Below are positions 26,973-35,864 of a DNA stretch of 64,000 nt, one piece after another. Position 1 is the stretch's first letter. Every line of letters begins with the position of its first letter. Origin of the DNA: an uncultured Bacteroidales bacterium (GTDB taxonomy: Bacteria > Bacteroidota > Bacteroidia > Bacteroidales > F082); the NCBI GenBank assembly GCA_900318465.1, contig ONKQ01000003.1, positions 31,850 to 95,849 on the forward strand, written 5' to 3'. Both the position numbers and the translations under genes were made by a program. The notes beneath the pieces are model-generated. The model did no database searches, was not told where the DNA came from, and saw nothing but the letters and a program-made list of their open reading frames with translations.

Positions 26973-27272
26973 TCATTGTTGGGTGTTTATGAATGACGCA
27001 AGGGCTTGGATATGAGCGGAGAAGGCAGCACGACCCAAATCGGTGATGGAATAGCTCGTGTTGGGTTTTCGGCCGATGAATCGTTTTTCACAACGGATGT
27101 AGCCCAAATCTTCAAGGCTACGGGCGTGGCTGGCAAGGTTGCCGTCGGTGAGTTCGAGCAGCGACTTCATCGTGGTGAAATCCACCGACTCGTTGGCCAT
27201 CAGCACCGACATGATGCCGAGCCTGATCTTGCTCTCGAAAGCCTTGTTCAAACCGTCCAAATTGGCAATCAT
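26973..27272 (-). CDS. Winged-helix transcriptional regulator
   Basis: This 99-aa protein is a lone winged helix of the HTH_34 (DUF2089-unrelated, ArsR/MarR-like) kind: SKIRLGIMSVLMANESVDF, the recognition helix region LLELTDGNLASHARSLEDLG, and the wing EKRFIGRKPNTSYSITDLG. It starts 3 bases after the upstream membrane protein gene and lies before creD, an arrangement I know from other Bacteroidota. Probably it controls this operon and creD through the AAAGTACTTT sites; the ligand is unknown. Confidence 0.88.
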   Translation of the reverse strand: MIANLDGLNKAFESKIRLGIMSVLMANESVDFTTMKSLLELTDGNLASHARSLEDLGYIRCEKRFIGRKPNTSYSITDLGRAAFSAHIQALASFINTQQ

Positions 27273-27275
27273 GGC

Positions 27276-27878
27276 TCATTTTCTCCTTCCATATTTCAGC
27301 ATGAAAATGATTCCGAAAACGATATGAAACACGCCGAAACCGAGGAACCAAGTCAGCACGGCATAGTCGACCAAGAAACAGTCGATGAGGCCCAAAGCTA
27401 ATTCGGCGTAACCCAAGTAGCGTAATTCCGAATAGCTGAAATGACTGCTGTTGATGAGTGCCAAGCCATAGAAAATCAGTGTGATAGAAGAGACAAGGCC
27501 ATAGTGCTGTTGCGAGAGCAGGGCCATGCAGAGCAAGCCGCCGGCAGCCATCGGGATGAAGAAATTGAGCAGCAACCGGCGCATGGTTGTATCGAAGGTG
27601 AAGCGAAGTTTGAAGTGCCTGGCCTTTAGGTAAGACATGACAAACACAGTCGCAAAGGCTACAACCAACAAGACAATGGCGATAATAACGGTAGTGCGCC
27701 ATTTGGCTGGTGTGTTGATGTGGTAATCACCCATGCAGAAATAGATGTAGGCCGAAACCAACGAGGCCAAAATGCCCACGATGACGATAGACAACCCACT
27801 GATTGCCTTGAACTTGGATGAACGCTCCATCATTTCCTTGATGTCGTTCAGTGTATTGAGAACTTCCTTGTTTTCCAT
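27276..27878 (-). CDS. Membrane protein in the creD-regulator operon
   Basis: This 200-aa protein has six hydrophobic segments (about 26-46, 62-83, 103-122, 127-145, 155-168 and 172-190), with a short charged N-terminus (NTLNDIKEMMERSSKF). No enzyme motif is visible. It is the first gene of an operon with the winged-helix regulator, so it may sense an envelope signal or be the regulated target; this is inference from context. Confidence 0.75.
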   Translation of the reverse strand: MENKEVLNTLNDIKEMMERSSKFKAISGLSIVIVGILASLVSAYIYFCMGDYHINTPAKWRTTVIIAIVLLVVAFATVFVMSYLKARHFKLRFTFDTTMRRLLLNFFIPMAAGGLLCMALLSQQHYGLVSSITLIFYGLALINSSHFSYSELRYLGYAELALGLIDCFLVDYAVLTWFLGFGVFHIVFGIIFMLKYGRRK

Positions 27879-27885
27879 AGTTGTT

Positions 27886-27896
27886 AAAGTACTTTG
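27886..27896. promoter_or_regulatory. Likely operator of the membrane-protein/regulator operon
   Basis: AAAGTACTTTG followed after 5 bases by the complement of the -7 box, the same layout as at 26926-26949. It lies within the first transcribed bases, 8 bases before the ATG. Confidence 0.6.
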
Positions 27897-27901
27897 CGCT
27901 G

Positions 27902-27909
27902 CAAAGTTA
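27902..27909 (-). promoter_or_regulatory. -7 box of the membrane-protein/regulator operon
   Basis: The minus strand reads TAACTTTG, 23 bases before the ATG at 27878. Confidence 0.6.
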
Positions 27910-27951
27910 CAACTATTTTCTTACATGGCAATTTTTTTTGTGCAGTTTCCG

Positions 27952-27959
27952 TATTTTTG
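27952..27959 (+). promoter_or_regulatory. -7 box of gltX
   Basis: TATTTTTG lies 20 bases before the gltX ATG. Confidence 0.6.
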
Positions 27960-27979
27960 CAGCCTAAAATCAAATCAAG

Positions 27980-29497
27980 ATGAAAGAAGTAAGAGTAAGA
28001 TTTGCCCCCAGCCCGACGGGTCCTTTGCACATAGGGGGCGTGAGAACGGCGTTATATAACTATCTGTTTGCCAAGAAGAACGGCGGCAAAATGATTCTCC
28101 GTATCGAGGACACCGACCAAACGCGCTTTGTGTCGGGTGCCGAACAATATATTGTTGAATCGCTCGACTGGTGTGGCATCAAGTTCGACGAGAGCGACTA
28201 TGTGGGCGGCGATTTCGGCCCTTACAAGCAGAGCAACCGCAAGCACCTTTATAAACAATACAGCGACGAGTTGCTGGCCAAAGGTTGCGCTTATATCGCT
28301 TTTGATACCGCTGAAGAACTTGACAAATACCGCAAGGAGGCCGAAGCCAACAAGCAGACCTTCATCTACAACTGCCAAAGCCGCAAACACCTCCGCAACA
28401 GCTTGACAATGAGCAAGGAAGAAGTCGACAAACTGATGGCCGACGGAGTGCCTTACACGGTGCGTTTCATGATTCCCGAAGACCGCGAAATCGTTATGCA
28501 CGACCTCATTCGTGGCGAAGTGAAGGTGCAGACCAACACCTTGGACGACAAGGTTTTGTTCAAATCGGACGGGATGCCGACCTACCATTTGGCCAACATC
28601 GTCGACGACCACCTGATGCAAATCAGTCACGTCATCCGTGGCGAGGAGTGGTTGCCTTCGATGCCGCTTCACGTCATGCTTTACGAGGCTTTTGGCTGGG
28701 AGGCACCGCAGTTTGCCCACCTGCCGTTGTTGCTCAAACCTGATGGCAACGGCAAACTCAGCAAGCGCGACGGCGACCGCCTCGGTTTCCCCGTGTTCCC
28801 CATGTATTGGGTCGACCCGAAGACCGGCGAGACGGCAATGGGCTACAAGCAGTCGGGCTACTATCCCGAGGCATTCATTAATATGTTGGCTTTGTTGGGT
28901 TGGAACCCTGGCACCGAACAGGAAATCTTCACTATGGACGAACTGATCCAGACCTTCTCGTTGGAGCGTTGCAGCAAGAGCGGTGCCAAGTTCAACGTGG
29001 AAAAAACAAAATGGTTCAACCACGAATGGCTTATGCGCAAGTCAAATGAGGAAGTCGGCAAGGACTATCAGGCTTGGTTGAAAGCCGAAAAGAACATCGA
29101 CACCCCGCTTGACTTTGCCGTGAAAGTCGCTGGTTTGGTGAAAGATAGAGTCAACTTCGTGAAGGAGATATGGGATCAGAGCTTTTTCTTCTTTGAGGCA
29201 CCAACCGAATACGACCCCGTGACGGTGAAGAAACGTTGGAAAGAGAATTCCGCCGAGACCATGCTCAAGGCAAAGGAAGTCATCAGCGGCATCGAGCCTT
29301 TTACTTTGGCCAATATCGACGAAACCCTGAACAATTGGATTTCTACCAACGAGCTGAATACAGGTCTGGTAATGAACGGTTTGCGTTTGATGGTGGTTGG
29401 TGCTGGCAAAGGCCCGCATATTGGCGAAATCCTTGAACTTTTGGGCAAGGAAGAAATCCTCAAGCGCATCGACGCAGGTGTGAAGGCTTTGGGATAA
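27980..29497 (+). CDS. gltX: Glutamyl-tRNA synthetase
   Basis: This 505-aa class I synthetase charges tRNA-Glu. The HIGH motif is in [11 protein letters not shown] (11-20, HIGG variant, usual for this enzyme) and the KMSKS motif is KLSKR (259-263). RIEDTDQTR and the anticodon-binding helical C-terminus are present and length is normal. It is discriminating or non-discriminating; I cannot tell, and no gatCAB genes are here. It stands alone and ends 6 bases from the convergent tadA. Confidence 0.97.
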   Translation: MKEVRVRFAPSPTGPLHIGGVRTALYNYLFAKKNGGKMILRIEDTDQTRFVSGAEQYIVESLDWCGIKFDESDYVGGDFGPYKQSNRKHLYKQYSDELLAKGCAYIAFDTAEELDKYRKEAEANKQTFIYNCQSRKHLRNSLTMSKEEVDKLMADGVPYTVRFMIPEDREIVMHDLIRGEVKVQTNTLDDKVLFKSDGMPTYHLANIVDDHLMQISHVIRGEEWLPSMPLHVMLYEAFGWEAPQFAHLPLLLKPDGNGKLSKRDGDRLGFPVFPMYWVDPKTGETAMGYKQSGYYPEAFINMLALLGWNPGTEQEIFTMDELIQTFSLERCSKSGAKFNVEKTKWFNHEWLMRKSNEEVGKDYQAWLKAEKNIDTPLDFAVKVAGLVKDRVNFVKEIWDQSFFFFEAPTEYDPVTVKKRWKENSAETMLKAKEVISGIEPFTLANIDETLNNWISTNELNTGLVMNGLRLMVVGAGKGPHIGEILELLGKEEILKRIDAGVKALG

Positions 29498-29503
29498 TTC
29501 AGT

Positions 29504-29947
29504 TTATCGCTTTTTCTTGAAAAACTCCGTCAGCAGGGCGAGACATTCGTCGTGCATCACATCCTTTGCAGTTTTGGTCTTGGGATGTAGCATATTGCCA
29601 AAACGCGAGAACCCATTTTTAGGATCATCTGCGGCCCATACGATTTTACCAATATGGGCATGACACAAGGCTCCGGCGCACATGGGGCAAGGCTGCAAGG
29701 TGACGTATAGCGTACATTCGTCCAAATATTTGGCGCCCAAGGCGTTGGCTGCTGCTGTGATGGCGAGCATCTCGGCGTGGGCAGTCACGTCGTTGAGGGT
29801 CTCGGTCTGGTTGTGGGCTCGTGCGATAATCTTGTTGTTGCAAACAACCACCGCCCCGATGGGGATCTCGTCGGCTTCGAGAGCCATTTCAGCCTCTTGG
29901 TAGGCTTGCTTCATGTAGTATTCGTCGGAAAAAACGCTTAATGTCAT
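29504..29947 (-). CDS. tadA: tRNA-specific adenosine deaminase
   Basis: This 147-aa zinc deaminase has the catalytic HAEM (His57, Glu59) and PCPMC (Cys87, Cys90) motifs, and DEIPIGAVVV near the N-terminus. It converts wobble adenosine 34 to inosine in tRNA-Arg(ACG). Other nucleoside deaminases share the fold, but length and context favour TadA. It is the last gene of a run transcribed from the rhamnosidase side, 4 bases after the RhuM-like gene. Confidence 0.92.
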   Translation of the reverse strand: MTLSVFSDEYYMKQAYQEAEMALEADEIPIGAVVVCNNKIIARAHNQTETLNDVTAHAEMLAITAAANALGAKYLDECTLYVTLQPCPMCAGALCHAHIGKIVWAADDPKNGFSRFGNMLHPKTKTAKDVMHDECLALLTEFFKKKR

Positions 29948-29951
29948 GGTT

Positions 29952-30809
29952 TTACATTTTGGATAGGAGTTGGCTCGAAGTGATTTCCATTTTGCTGAAG
30001 GCGAACCATTTTTTGCCCAAGTCTTTCATTGATGCGCCGATGTGATAAACGGTTTCGTCAATCATCAGGAAGCGGTCGTGGGAATTGGCAAAATCAAAGA
30101 CCTCAATCGGTTCATATTGTGCATTATGCAGGTTAATGTCGTTTTGCAAAGTGAGGCTTATCTGTCGTGTGTAAACCGTGGCTTTTACACCCGCAGAACG
30201 CTTGTCAAGCAATTTCAATACAGTGTCGTCTATAAAATTATCAATCAATACAATGTTGTTTTTTGCGGAGCGAATCAAATCACTGACAAAAACATGGGCA
30301 TCAAACACTTGACCTTCAAAGAAGATGCCTTCGATGGGTGGGAGCGAGGTGCGGACAAAAAAGTCTATCTTTTCGGAATGTTCAGCCAATAAAGTTTGCT
30401 GGTTTTCTAATTGGCTTTCAATTTTCAAAAGTCGTTGGTTTAAGGCATAACCTTTTAGTAAATAGTCTTTTAGGACTTTGTTTGCCCATTGGCGGAATTG
30501 AGTGCCGCGTTGCGATTTGACGCGATAGCCTACCGATATGATAACATCAAGATTGTAATATTTTTGGTTACGCTTGATGATTCGATTACCTTCTTGTTGA
30601 ACAGTCAAGTATTCCTTGACAGTTGAAACTGGAGAAAGTTCTTCTTCTTTGAAAATATTATTGATATGGAGGCTGACATTTTGTTTGGTAGTTTCAAAGA
30701 GCAATGTCATTTGTTGTTGTGTAAGCCACACGGTTTCTTCTTCTAAACGCACCTCCAATTGCACGTTTTCATTAGGCTGATACAATATGATTTCGCCAGT
30801 TTGCTGCAT
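29952..30809 (-). CDS. RhuM-family protein with a C-terminal phospholipase D-like part
   Basis: This 285-aa protein has the RhuM/virulence domain at residues 1-130 (ETVWLTQQQMTLLFETTKQ, YYNLDVIISVGYRVKSQRGT, FRQWANKVLKDYL). A short coiled linker (LKIESQLENQQTLLAEHSEK) follows, then a segment with VLIDNFIDDTVLKLLDK and SHDRFLMIDETVYHIGAS, which resembles a PLD-type HxK site with Arg in place of Lys. RhuM proteins were first named from pathogenicity islands; many lie with restriction or toxin genes. True function unknown. It lies between amidase and tadA genes. Confidence 0.82.
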   Translation of the reverse strand: MQQTGEIILYQPNENVQLEVRLEEETVWLTQQQMTLLFETTKQNVSLHINNIFKEEELSPVSTVKEYLTVQQEGNRIIKRNQKYYNLDVIISVGYRVKSQRGTQFRQWANKVLKDYLLKGYALNQRLLKIESQLENQQTLLAEHSEKIDFFVRTSLPPIEGIFFEGQVFDAHVFVSDLIRSAKNNIVLIDNFIDDTVLKLLDKRSAGVKATVYTRQISLTLQNDINLHNAQYEPIEVFDFANSHDRFLMIDETVYHIGASMKDLGKKWFAFSKMEITSSQLLSKM

Positions 30810-30815
30810 GTTATA

Positions 30816-31610
30816 TCATATTTTGATTTCAAAGTTATCCCAATCCGGTCCCAAGGGGAATTTCTGCCGGAAACGTTCCAGTTTTTCACCATTCAAAGTG
30901 CAATGCAGCACGGCTTCTTGGTAAGGCTCGGCTTTAGAGATGACCTCGCCACGAGAATTAATCACTTGAGATTCACCGCTATAATGCAAGTCGTTGGCAT
31001 CCTTGCCGACGCGGTTCACGCCAATCCAATAAGCTTGGTTCTCGATGGCGCGGGCCACAAGGAGGGTGTTCCAAACCACCATGCGCGAGTCGGGGAAATT
31101 GGCCAAATAAAAGGCCAAGTCATATTCATATTGCCCGTTTTGGTAGCGGTTTCTTGCCCAAACTGGGAAGCGGAGGTCATAACAAACCATCGGCTTGATG
31201 CGCCAGCCTTTCAATTCCACAATCAGTTGACGGTCACCGCGTTCTACTAATTTGTCCTCGCCACCCATCGTGAAGGTGTGGCGTTTGAAATAGAGTTCAT
31301 TACTCCCGTCGGGACGCATCCAGACTAAGCTGTTATAATAATGCCCGTCCTTTTCCAACGGGAAAGTGGTAGCAATGACGGCGTTTTTCGTTTTGGCTTG
31401 ATTTTTAAGCCATTGCATCGTCGGGCCGTCTTCGGTTTCGGCGAAGACCTTCGGGTCAACAGGGAAGGCCGTGGTGAAGGTTTCTGGCAGGAGAATCAAA
31501 TCGGTATTAGGTTGCACTTGTTCCAGCAATTCACTGAAATGTTGCAAGTTGGCTTCTTTATCCTCCCATCTGAGGTCGGCTTGGATGTAAGCGATGTTTA
31601 AATTGTTCAT
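30816..31610 (-). CDS. Omega-amidase / nitrilase-family hydrolase (YafV/Nit2 type)
   Basis: This 264-aa carbon-nitrogen hydrolase has the Glu-Lys-Cys triad: Glu43 in LLPETF, Lys109 in YFKRHTF and Cys143 in MVCYDLRFP. Length and sequence fit omega-amidases that hydrolyse alpha-ketoglutaramate or alpha-ketosuccinamate, or repair deaminated glutathione; the exact substrate is open. Its ATG overlaps the stop of the GH78 gene by 4 bases, so translation is probably coupled. Confidence 0.88.
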   Translation of the reverse strand: MNNLNIAYIQADLRWEDKEANLQHFSELLEQVQPNTDLILLPETFTTAFPVDPKVFAETEDGPTMQWLKNQAKTKNAVIATTFPLEKDGHYYNSLVWMRPDGSNELYFKRHTFTMGGEDKLVERGDRQLIVELKGWRIKPMVCYDLRFPVWARNRYQNGQYEYDLAFYLANFPDSRMVVWNTLLVARAIENQAYWIGVNRVGKDANDLHYSGESQVINSRGEVISKAEPYQEAVLHCTLNGEKLERFRQKFPLGPDWDNFEIKI

Positions 31611-34360
31611 AATGTGGAGATTAAATGATATTTTCCGCTACCGAAAGTTTTAACTTCGTAGCCGTTTTCGGTGGGCAGACAGACCTCTGCCGTGGTGTTG
31701 GCAGGGATGGTGAAATCCCATTCAAATCGGTTGCCTTCGCGTTTCCAGTTGCTTTCTATGCGACCCGAAACGGAGTTGTAGGCGCAATTCACAACGTCCA
31801 GTCCCTCAATGGGATAGGGCTTGAGTTGGATTTTGCTGTAGCCAGGCTCAAGGGCGCGGATGCCGCCGAGGTATTCATATTCCCAAAGGATGAGGTCGCC
31901 GAGGAGCATCACATGGTTGCCTGAGTTCATGGCGGGGTCGGCGGTGTTGCCGTTCCAAAGTTCCCAAATTGTGGTGGCTCCATTGCGGTACATATAGCCC
32001 CAACTCGGATAAGTGTCGTTTGAGGCAATCTTGAGGGCAAGGTCGCCGCGTCCGTATTCCGTCAGGCAACGCATCAGTTGTTGTATGCCGACTACGCCCG
32101 TCGAGACATGGCCGCCACATTCGTTCATGGTCTTGTCGACGATGCTCTCCAAAACCTTGTTTTCCAATCCTTTGGGTACCATTCCAAACCACAAGGGCAA
32201 GATGTTGGCCGTCACGGTGTTGTTGGCATAAACGCCCGTCATGCGGTTGAAATACTTGTCGTTGAAGGCGATGGTAGTAGTGGTGATTTCTTGTTGGAAG
32301 AAAGCCACATCTTCATCGAACCCCAAAACCTCGGCGAATTTAGCCATCTTGCCGCAGAGGTAGCAATAGAAAGGCGTAGAAATGACCGTTGATTCAGTGA
32401 TACGAGTTGGGTCGTTGGAATGAATCATCTCCAATGACTCAGGCGGCATACACCAGTCGCCGTAGGTGTCGCGGGGCATGAGGCCGCCTCTCATGTAGTC
32501 GTTTTTCATGTGGAGCATCCACTTTTTCATGGCATCGTAATGTTGTCGAATGGGTTCAAGGTCGCCGAAACGGGTGTAGAGCATGTCGGCCACAGTGACA
32601 ACAGCACCAGGCCAGGTCATATTATCAGTATAACCGCGCCAATAGGGGGGAATCACGTTGGGGAGCGAGCCGTTTTCCCATTGGCTGTCCTCGGCATCGG
32701 TGAGCCATTTGGCGTAGAGTTGGTGGTTGTTGAAGATATACGACTCGCCGTAGTTGCCCGTGGTGCGGTCGCCGGTCCAGCCCATGCGCTCGTCGCGTTG
32801 CGGGCAATCGGTGGGCATGGAGCGGTAGTTGCCTCGGATACCCCAAGTGGCATTTTTGTAGACTGCGTTGATGATTTTGTTAGAGGTGATAAATTCGCCA
32901 GTCATCGGCATCTCATCGTACATAGGCAAGCCTATGAATCCCCATTCAAAGGGGTTTGTTGGAAGATTACCATGCAATCCTGTAATTTCGACATATCTGA
33001 AGCCATGGTAAACGAACATCGGTTTCCACCAATCATTTGCTGGTGTCTTACCGGCAATGTAGTAGTCGGTGCATTCGGCTGAGCGCAAGTTTTTCGTGAA
33101 TAATGTACTATCTGGATTGAGGGTCTCGGCATAGCGAAACATGACGGTATCGCCACATTCCAAACCAGAAAAATGCTTGTTATCCACATACAGCACTCCC
33201 ACCATATTTTGCCCCATGTCGATAATCCATTTATCTCCTTTTTTGAAGACATCATGTGGTTTTATCAACCCCATCACCTTGATGTTGGGATTGGGCTGAG
33301 GACTGAGCCGGCCTTCGGGGGCTTCTACAAGTTCGGCTTGAAGCCACGCGGAATCATCGTATTCGGCTTGGTTCCAGTTGCCGAGGTCAAAGTTTCCGTC
33401 ATAGGTCTCGCCATCCCATTCGTTGGCGGTGCGGATGGGGCCACGGTTGGTGATTTTCCATGTTTCATCGCTGACGATGGTCTCCTTTTGGCCGTCTTTA
33501 TACGTCACTTCAAGTTGCAAAAGCAGTCGCGGTGTGCCGAAGCCGAACACGTGTTCCGTGCCGTCCCAATTGGGGTTGGCGGCGTTGTAGCGGAGCGAAG
33601 TATAGCGCCCGCCTTCAAGGATGATGCCCACGGCGTTGTCGCCTTGCTGGAGCATCTTGGTCACGTCGTAGGTGTTGAAATACACGCGCTTCGAGTACCA
33701 TGAAAGCGTAGGTTTCAGCAGTTCTTCGGGTGCGATTTCGCTGCCGTTGAGGTAAGCACTATAAACGCCCATTCCGCTGACATAGAGCCTCGCCTCACTG
33801 ACCTCGCCTTGGAGGGAAAATTCCTTGCGGAGATAACGCGCTGCCAATCGGGTTTTCCCCACCAGCACATCGTCCTCAAACTCATGTCCAATCCATCTGG
33901 CTTGCCAGTCGTCTTGGTCCAACAAGCTGATTTCAAACGACTTCACTTTGCTTGCAAGTTTGGCTTTCTTTCCACCTTTGGCTGTCACCGTCGTGATGAC
34001 TTTCCAATAGGCTTTGTCGCGGCTTTTCAGTTCCTTGCCTTCGTAAGGGATGTAAAGCATTTGGCTTGAAGGAATCACGCCTGAATCCCAAATGTCGCCG
34101 ATGCCTTTTTGGGCGTTTTCGGCGGTTGTGGCCACAATGATTCGGTAGTTTTGTTGCCTTACCTCGCTTTCTGTGGTTTGTTTTTCTTCATCACTTCGGC
34201 GGTCGGTCCCATAATTCCAGCTGAAACGCGGCTGCGCCGTAGCCAACGCCTGCTCGTGGAATTGTTGCTCCACGTTGGGGTTGGTGATGGCGATGTTCAG
34301 TCGATCACTGCAAGCAGCGAGAAAGATGAGTGCTAAAAGGAATATGGTAATGCGTTTCAT
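31607..34360 (-). CDS. GH78 alpha-L-rhamnosidase lipoprotein
   Basis: This 917-aa protein starts with a lipoprotein signal (lipobox LAAC, Cys17), then N-terminal beta domains (ARWIGHEFEDD, EARLYVSGMGVYSAYLNG), the bacterial rhamnosidase C region (DMGQNMVGVLYV), and the (alpha/alpha)6 catalytic domain with the hallmark CPQRDERMGWTGD. It cleaves terminal rhamnose from plant or bacterial glycans at the cell surface or in the periplasm. No SusC/SusD pair is nearby. A truncated second copy of its N-terminus is at 35581-35718. Confidence 0.92.
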   Translation of the reverse strand: MKRITIFLLALIFLAACSDRLNIAITNPNVEQQFHEQALATAQPRFSWNYGTDRRSDEEKQTTESEVRQQNYRIIVATTAENAQKGIGDIWDSGVIPSSQMLYIPYEGKELKSRDKAYWKVITTVTAKGGKKAKLASKVKSFEISLLDQDDWQARWIGHEFEDDVLVGKTRLAARYLRKEFSLQGEVSEARLYVSGMGVYSAYLNGSEIAPEELLKPTLSWYSKRVYFNTYDVTKMLQQGDNAVGIILEGGRYTSLRYNAANPNWDGTEHVFGFGTPRLLLQLEVTYKDGQKETIVSDETWKITNRGPIRTANEWDGETYDGNFDLGNWNQAEYDDSAWLQAELVEAPEGRLSPQPNPNIKVMGLIKPHDVFKKGDKWIIDMGQNMVGVLYVDNKHFSGLECGDTVMFRYAETLNPDSTLFTKNLRSAECTDYYIAGKTPANDWWKPMFVYHGFRYVEITGLHGNLPTNPFEWGFIGLPMYDEMPMTGEFITSNKIINAVYKNATWGIRGNYRSMPTDCPQRDERMGWTGDRTTGNYGESYIFNNHQLYAKWLTDAEDSQWENGSLPNVIPPYWRGYTDNMTWPGAVVTVADMLYTRFGDLEPIRQHYDAMKKWMLHMKNDYMRGGLMPRDTYGDWCMPPESLEMIHSNDPTRITESTVISTPFYCYLCGKMAKFAEVLGFDEDVAFFQQEITTTTIAFNDKYFNRMTGVYANNTVTANILPLWFGMVPKGLENKVLESIVDKTMNECGGHVSTGVVGIQQLMRCLTEYGRGDLALKIASNDTYPSWGYMYRNGATTIWELWNGNTADPAMNSGNHVMLLGDLILWEYEYLGGIRALEPGYSKIQLKPYPIEGLDVVNCAYNSVSGRIESNWKREGNRFEWDFTIPANTTAEVCLPTENGYEVKTFGSGKYHLISTL

Positions 34361-34366
34361 ATAGTG

Positions 34367-35485
34367 TTATATTTTCTGTAGCCAAAGTCCCATAATCGGG
34401 TCTGCTAATTTTACTAGTTTGTTTTCGATGATAATCAAGTCTTTTTCCAACAAGGCTTTTTTGATAACGGCAACATTGGCTGAAGAACCCAATTTGTAAT
34501 CTTGAATTACGTTGGCGGCCGAAAAACCGCTATGGATGCCATCGGAAACGGATTTGAGGAAGTTGATTTGGTATGCTGTCAGGCCTTCGGTTTTGGCTTC
34601 AAATAGTTCGCTGCATTGGTCAATTAACTCTTGCATGGCTTCTGATAGAATGTTGTCTGTAACCTTGGTTTGAGTGCGTTGAAACACGTACCAAGAAAGT
34701 TGTTGCACATAAGAGGAATTGCCGTCAACATGTTCAACAATCCATACTGCCTGTTTATTTGTGATGGTTTTTTCGGCTTGGCGGAATTTTCCAGTGATGT
34801 ATTTTACCCAGTATTCCGTTGGGATGCGTTGTAGATACATAATATCGCCGAATTTATAGAATGGCTTGGAACAGTCATTGAAAAGAGCCTCCATCATGTG
34901 CTTGCGGCTACCGAACAAGCAATAGGAAGTGAGTTCGTGGTGTTGCCAAACGGAGCGCAATTTCGTCTGAAACTGAACGATGTTGGGAAAATTGCCGATT
35001 TGCTGGAATTCATCAATGCAGATCACGATGCGGATTCCTTTTTGCTTGGCGATTTTTTCGGGCAATTGTATCAAGTCTTCCGTAGGGCGTTCTTTTGAGG
35101 AGAGTTGTATCTTGATGGACATCTCGCTATTTGGGTCGGGCGAGGTGTTTACTCCGAAACTGAATCGACTAAGGAATGTTTTGGCATTTTCGAGCCACTC
35201 ATCCATTTTATTGGCCGTTTGGGTCAGCACGGCAGAAGCATAACGTTCGCAAAATTCTTCTTCGGTACGGCATTGCTGTACATCAACATAGACGATTTTC
35301 AGTTTGTCATTCTCTGCCAATGATTTGGCTTTCTTGACGAGCGAAGTCTTCCCCCATCTTCGTGGCGAAACAATGAATGTGTTTACGCCATATTGAAAAT
35401 TGGATACAAGTTTGGTTGTCTCGTTTTCTCTGTCAGTGAAAGCGTCTCCACTCACGGTTTTTCCAAATGTGAAAAGTGTGTTCAT
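34367..35485 (-). CDS. AAA ATPase of the ATPase_2 (archaeal-type) family
   Basis: This 372-aa protein has Walker A SPRRWGKTS (40-48), Walker B IVICIDEFQQIG, and a C-terminal winged-helix part (AYQINFLKSVSDGIH). It belongs to the same broad class of variable ATPases as the DUF4143 ones but lacks that domain. Function unknown. It lies 6 bases upstream of the rhamnosidase gene and directly between it and the rhamnosidase remnant, so it probably inserted into or replaced part of a duplicated rhamnosidase locus. Confidence 0.82.
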   Translation of the reverse strand: MNTLFTFGKTVSGDAFTDRENETTKLVSNFQYGVNTFIVSPRRWGKTSLVKKAKSLAENDKLKIVYVDVQQCRTEEEFCERYASAVLTQTANKMDEWLENAKTFLSRFSFGVNTSPDPNSEMSIKIQLSSKERPTEDLIQLPEKIAKQKGIRIVICIDEFQQIGNFPNIVQFQTKLRSVWQHHELTSYCLFGSRKHMMEALFNDCSKPFYKFGDIMYLQRIPTEYWVKYITGKFRQAEKTITNKQAVWIVEHVDGNSSYVQQLSWYVFQRTQTKVTDNILSEAMQELIDQCSELFEAKTEGLTAYQINFLKSVSDGIHSGFSAANVIQDYKLGSSANVAVIKKALLEKDLIIIENKLVKLADPIMGLWLQKI

Positions 35486-35580
35486 GTAGAATTTGTAATT
35501 GTTTACTTACTAAGTAACTTCTTACTAATAGATTTATTGTATTGTATGATTATTATTTTTCTTTGGTTCAAATCATAGGT

Positions 35581-35718
35581 CTACTGTGGCTGTGCTGTGG
35601 TCAAGGCCTGCGGATGTATTTGTTGCTCTACATTGGGGTTGGTGATGGCGATATTTAGGTTGTCGTTGCAGGAAGCGAGAGCGATGAATGTCAAAAAGAG
35701 TATGCAGATGCGTTTCAT
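35581..35718 (-). pseudogene. Remnant of a second GH78 rhamnosidase gene (N-terminal 45 codons)
   Basis: From the ATG at 35718-35716 the frame encodes 45 residues before a TAG. They align with the first 45 residues of the rhamnosidase at 31607-34360: both start MKRI, have a lipobox (LASC here), and share LNIAITNPNVEQQ and TAQP. The rest of the gene is missing and the ATPase gene begins about 95 bases beyond. A TATTTTTG box (35759-35752, minus strand) is kept upstream. It could be expressed as a short lipopeptide, but a broken paralogue is the simplest reading. Confidence 0.8.
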
Positions 35719-35751
35719 GGTGGTATGTTAGATTCATTCATTTATCGATGG

Positions 35752-35759
35752 CAAAAATA
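35752..35759 (-). promoter_or_regulatory. -7 box before the rhamnosidase remnant
   Basis: The minus strand reads TATTTTTG, 34 bases before the ATG of the remnant. It might now drive the ATPase-rhamnosidase run. Confidence 0.45.
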
Positions 35760-35837
35760 TGCATTTTGTTTGGATTATACAATTATTAAGTGTGGATGAT
35801 TTGCTAGCCTATGCAGCCAAAGTCCAGAAAAATTTCC

Positions 35838-35845
35838 TAATTTTG
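35838..35845 (+). promoter_or_regulatory. -7 box of the Sel1 lipoprotein gene
   Basis: TAATTTTG lies 19 bases before the ATG at 35865. Confidence 0.55.
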
Positions 35846-35864
35846 CGGTCTAAAATTTCACAAG

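Noticed and set aside
28052-29023. Long minus-strand frame opposite gltX; similar ones opposite glnA (51115-52239), glmS (48422-49378), pgk (8947-9468) and DUF4175 (20133-21053).
   Set aside because: They are mirror frames of conserved genes with GC-rich third positions, with no homology or promoter.
35500-35530. TTACTTACTAAGTAA-like inverted repeat before the ATPase gene at 34367-35485, considered as a relative of the 33-base arrays.
   Set aside because: Different sequence and no 33-base period; a single weak palindrome in AT-rich DNA is not informative.
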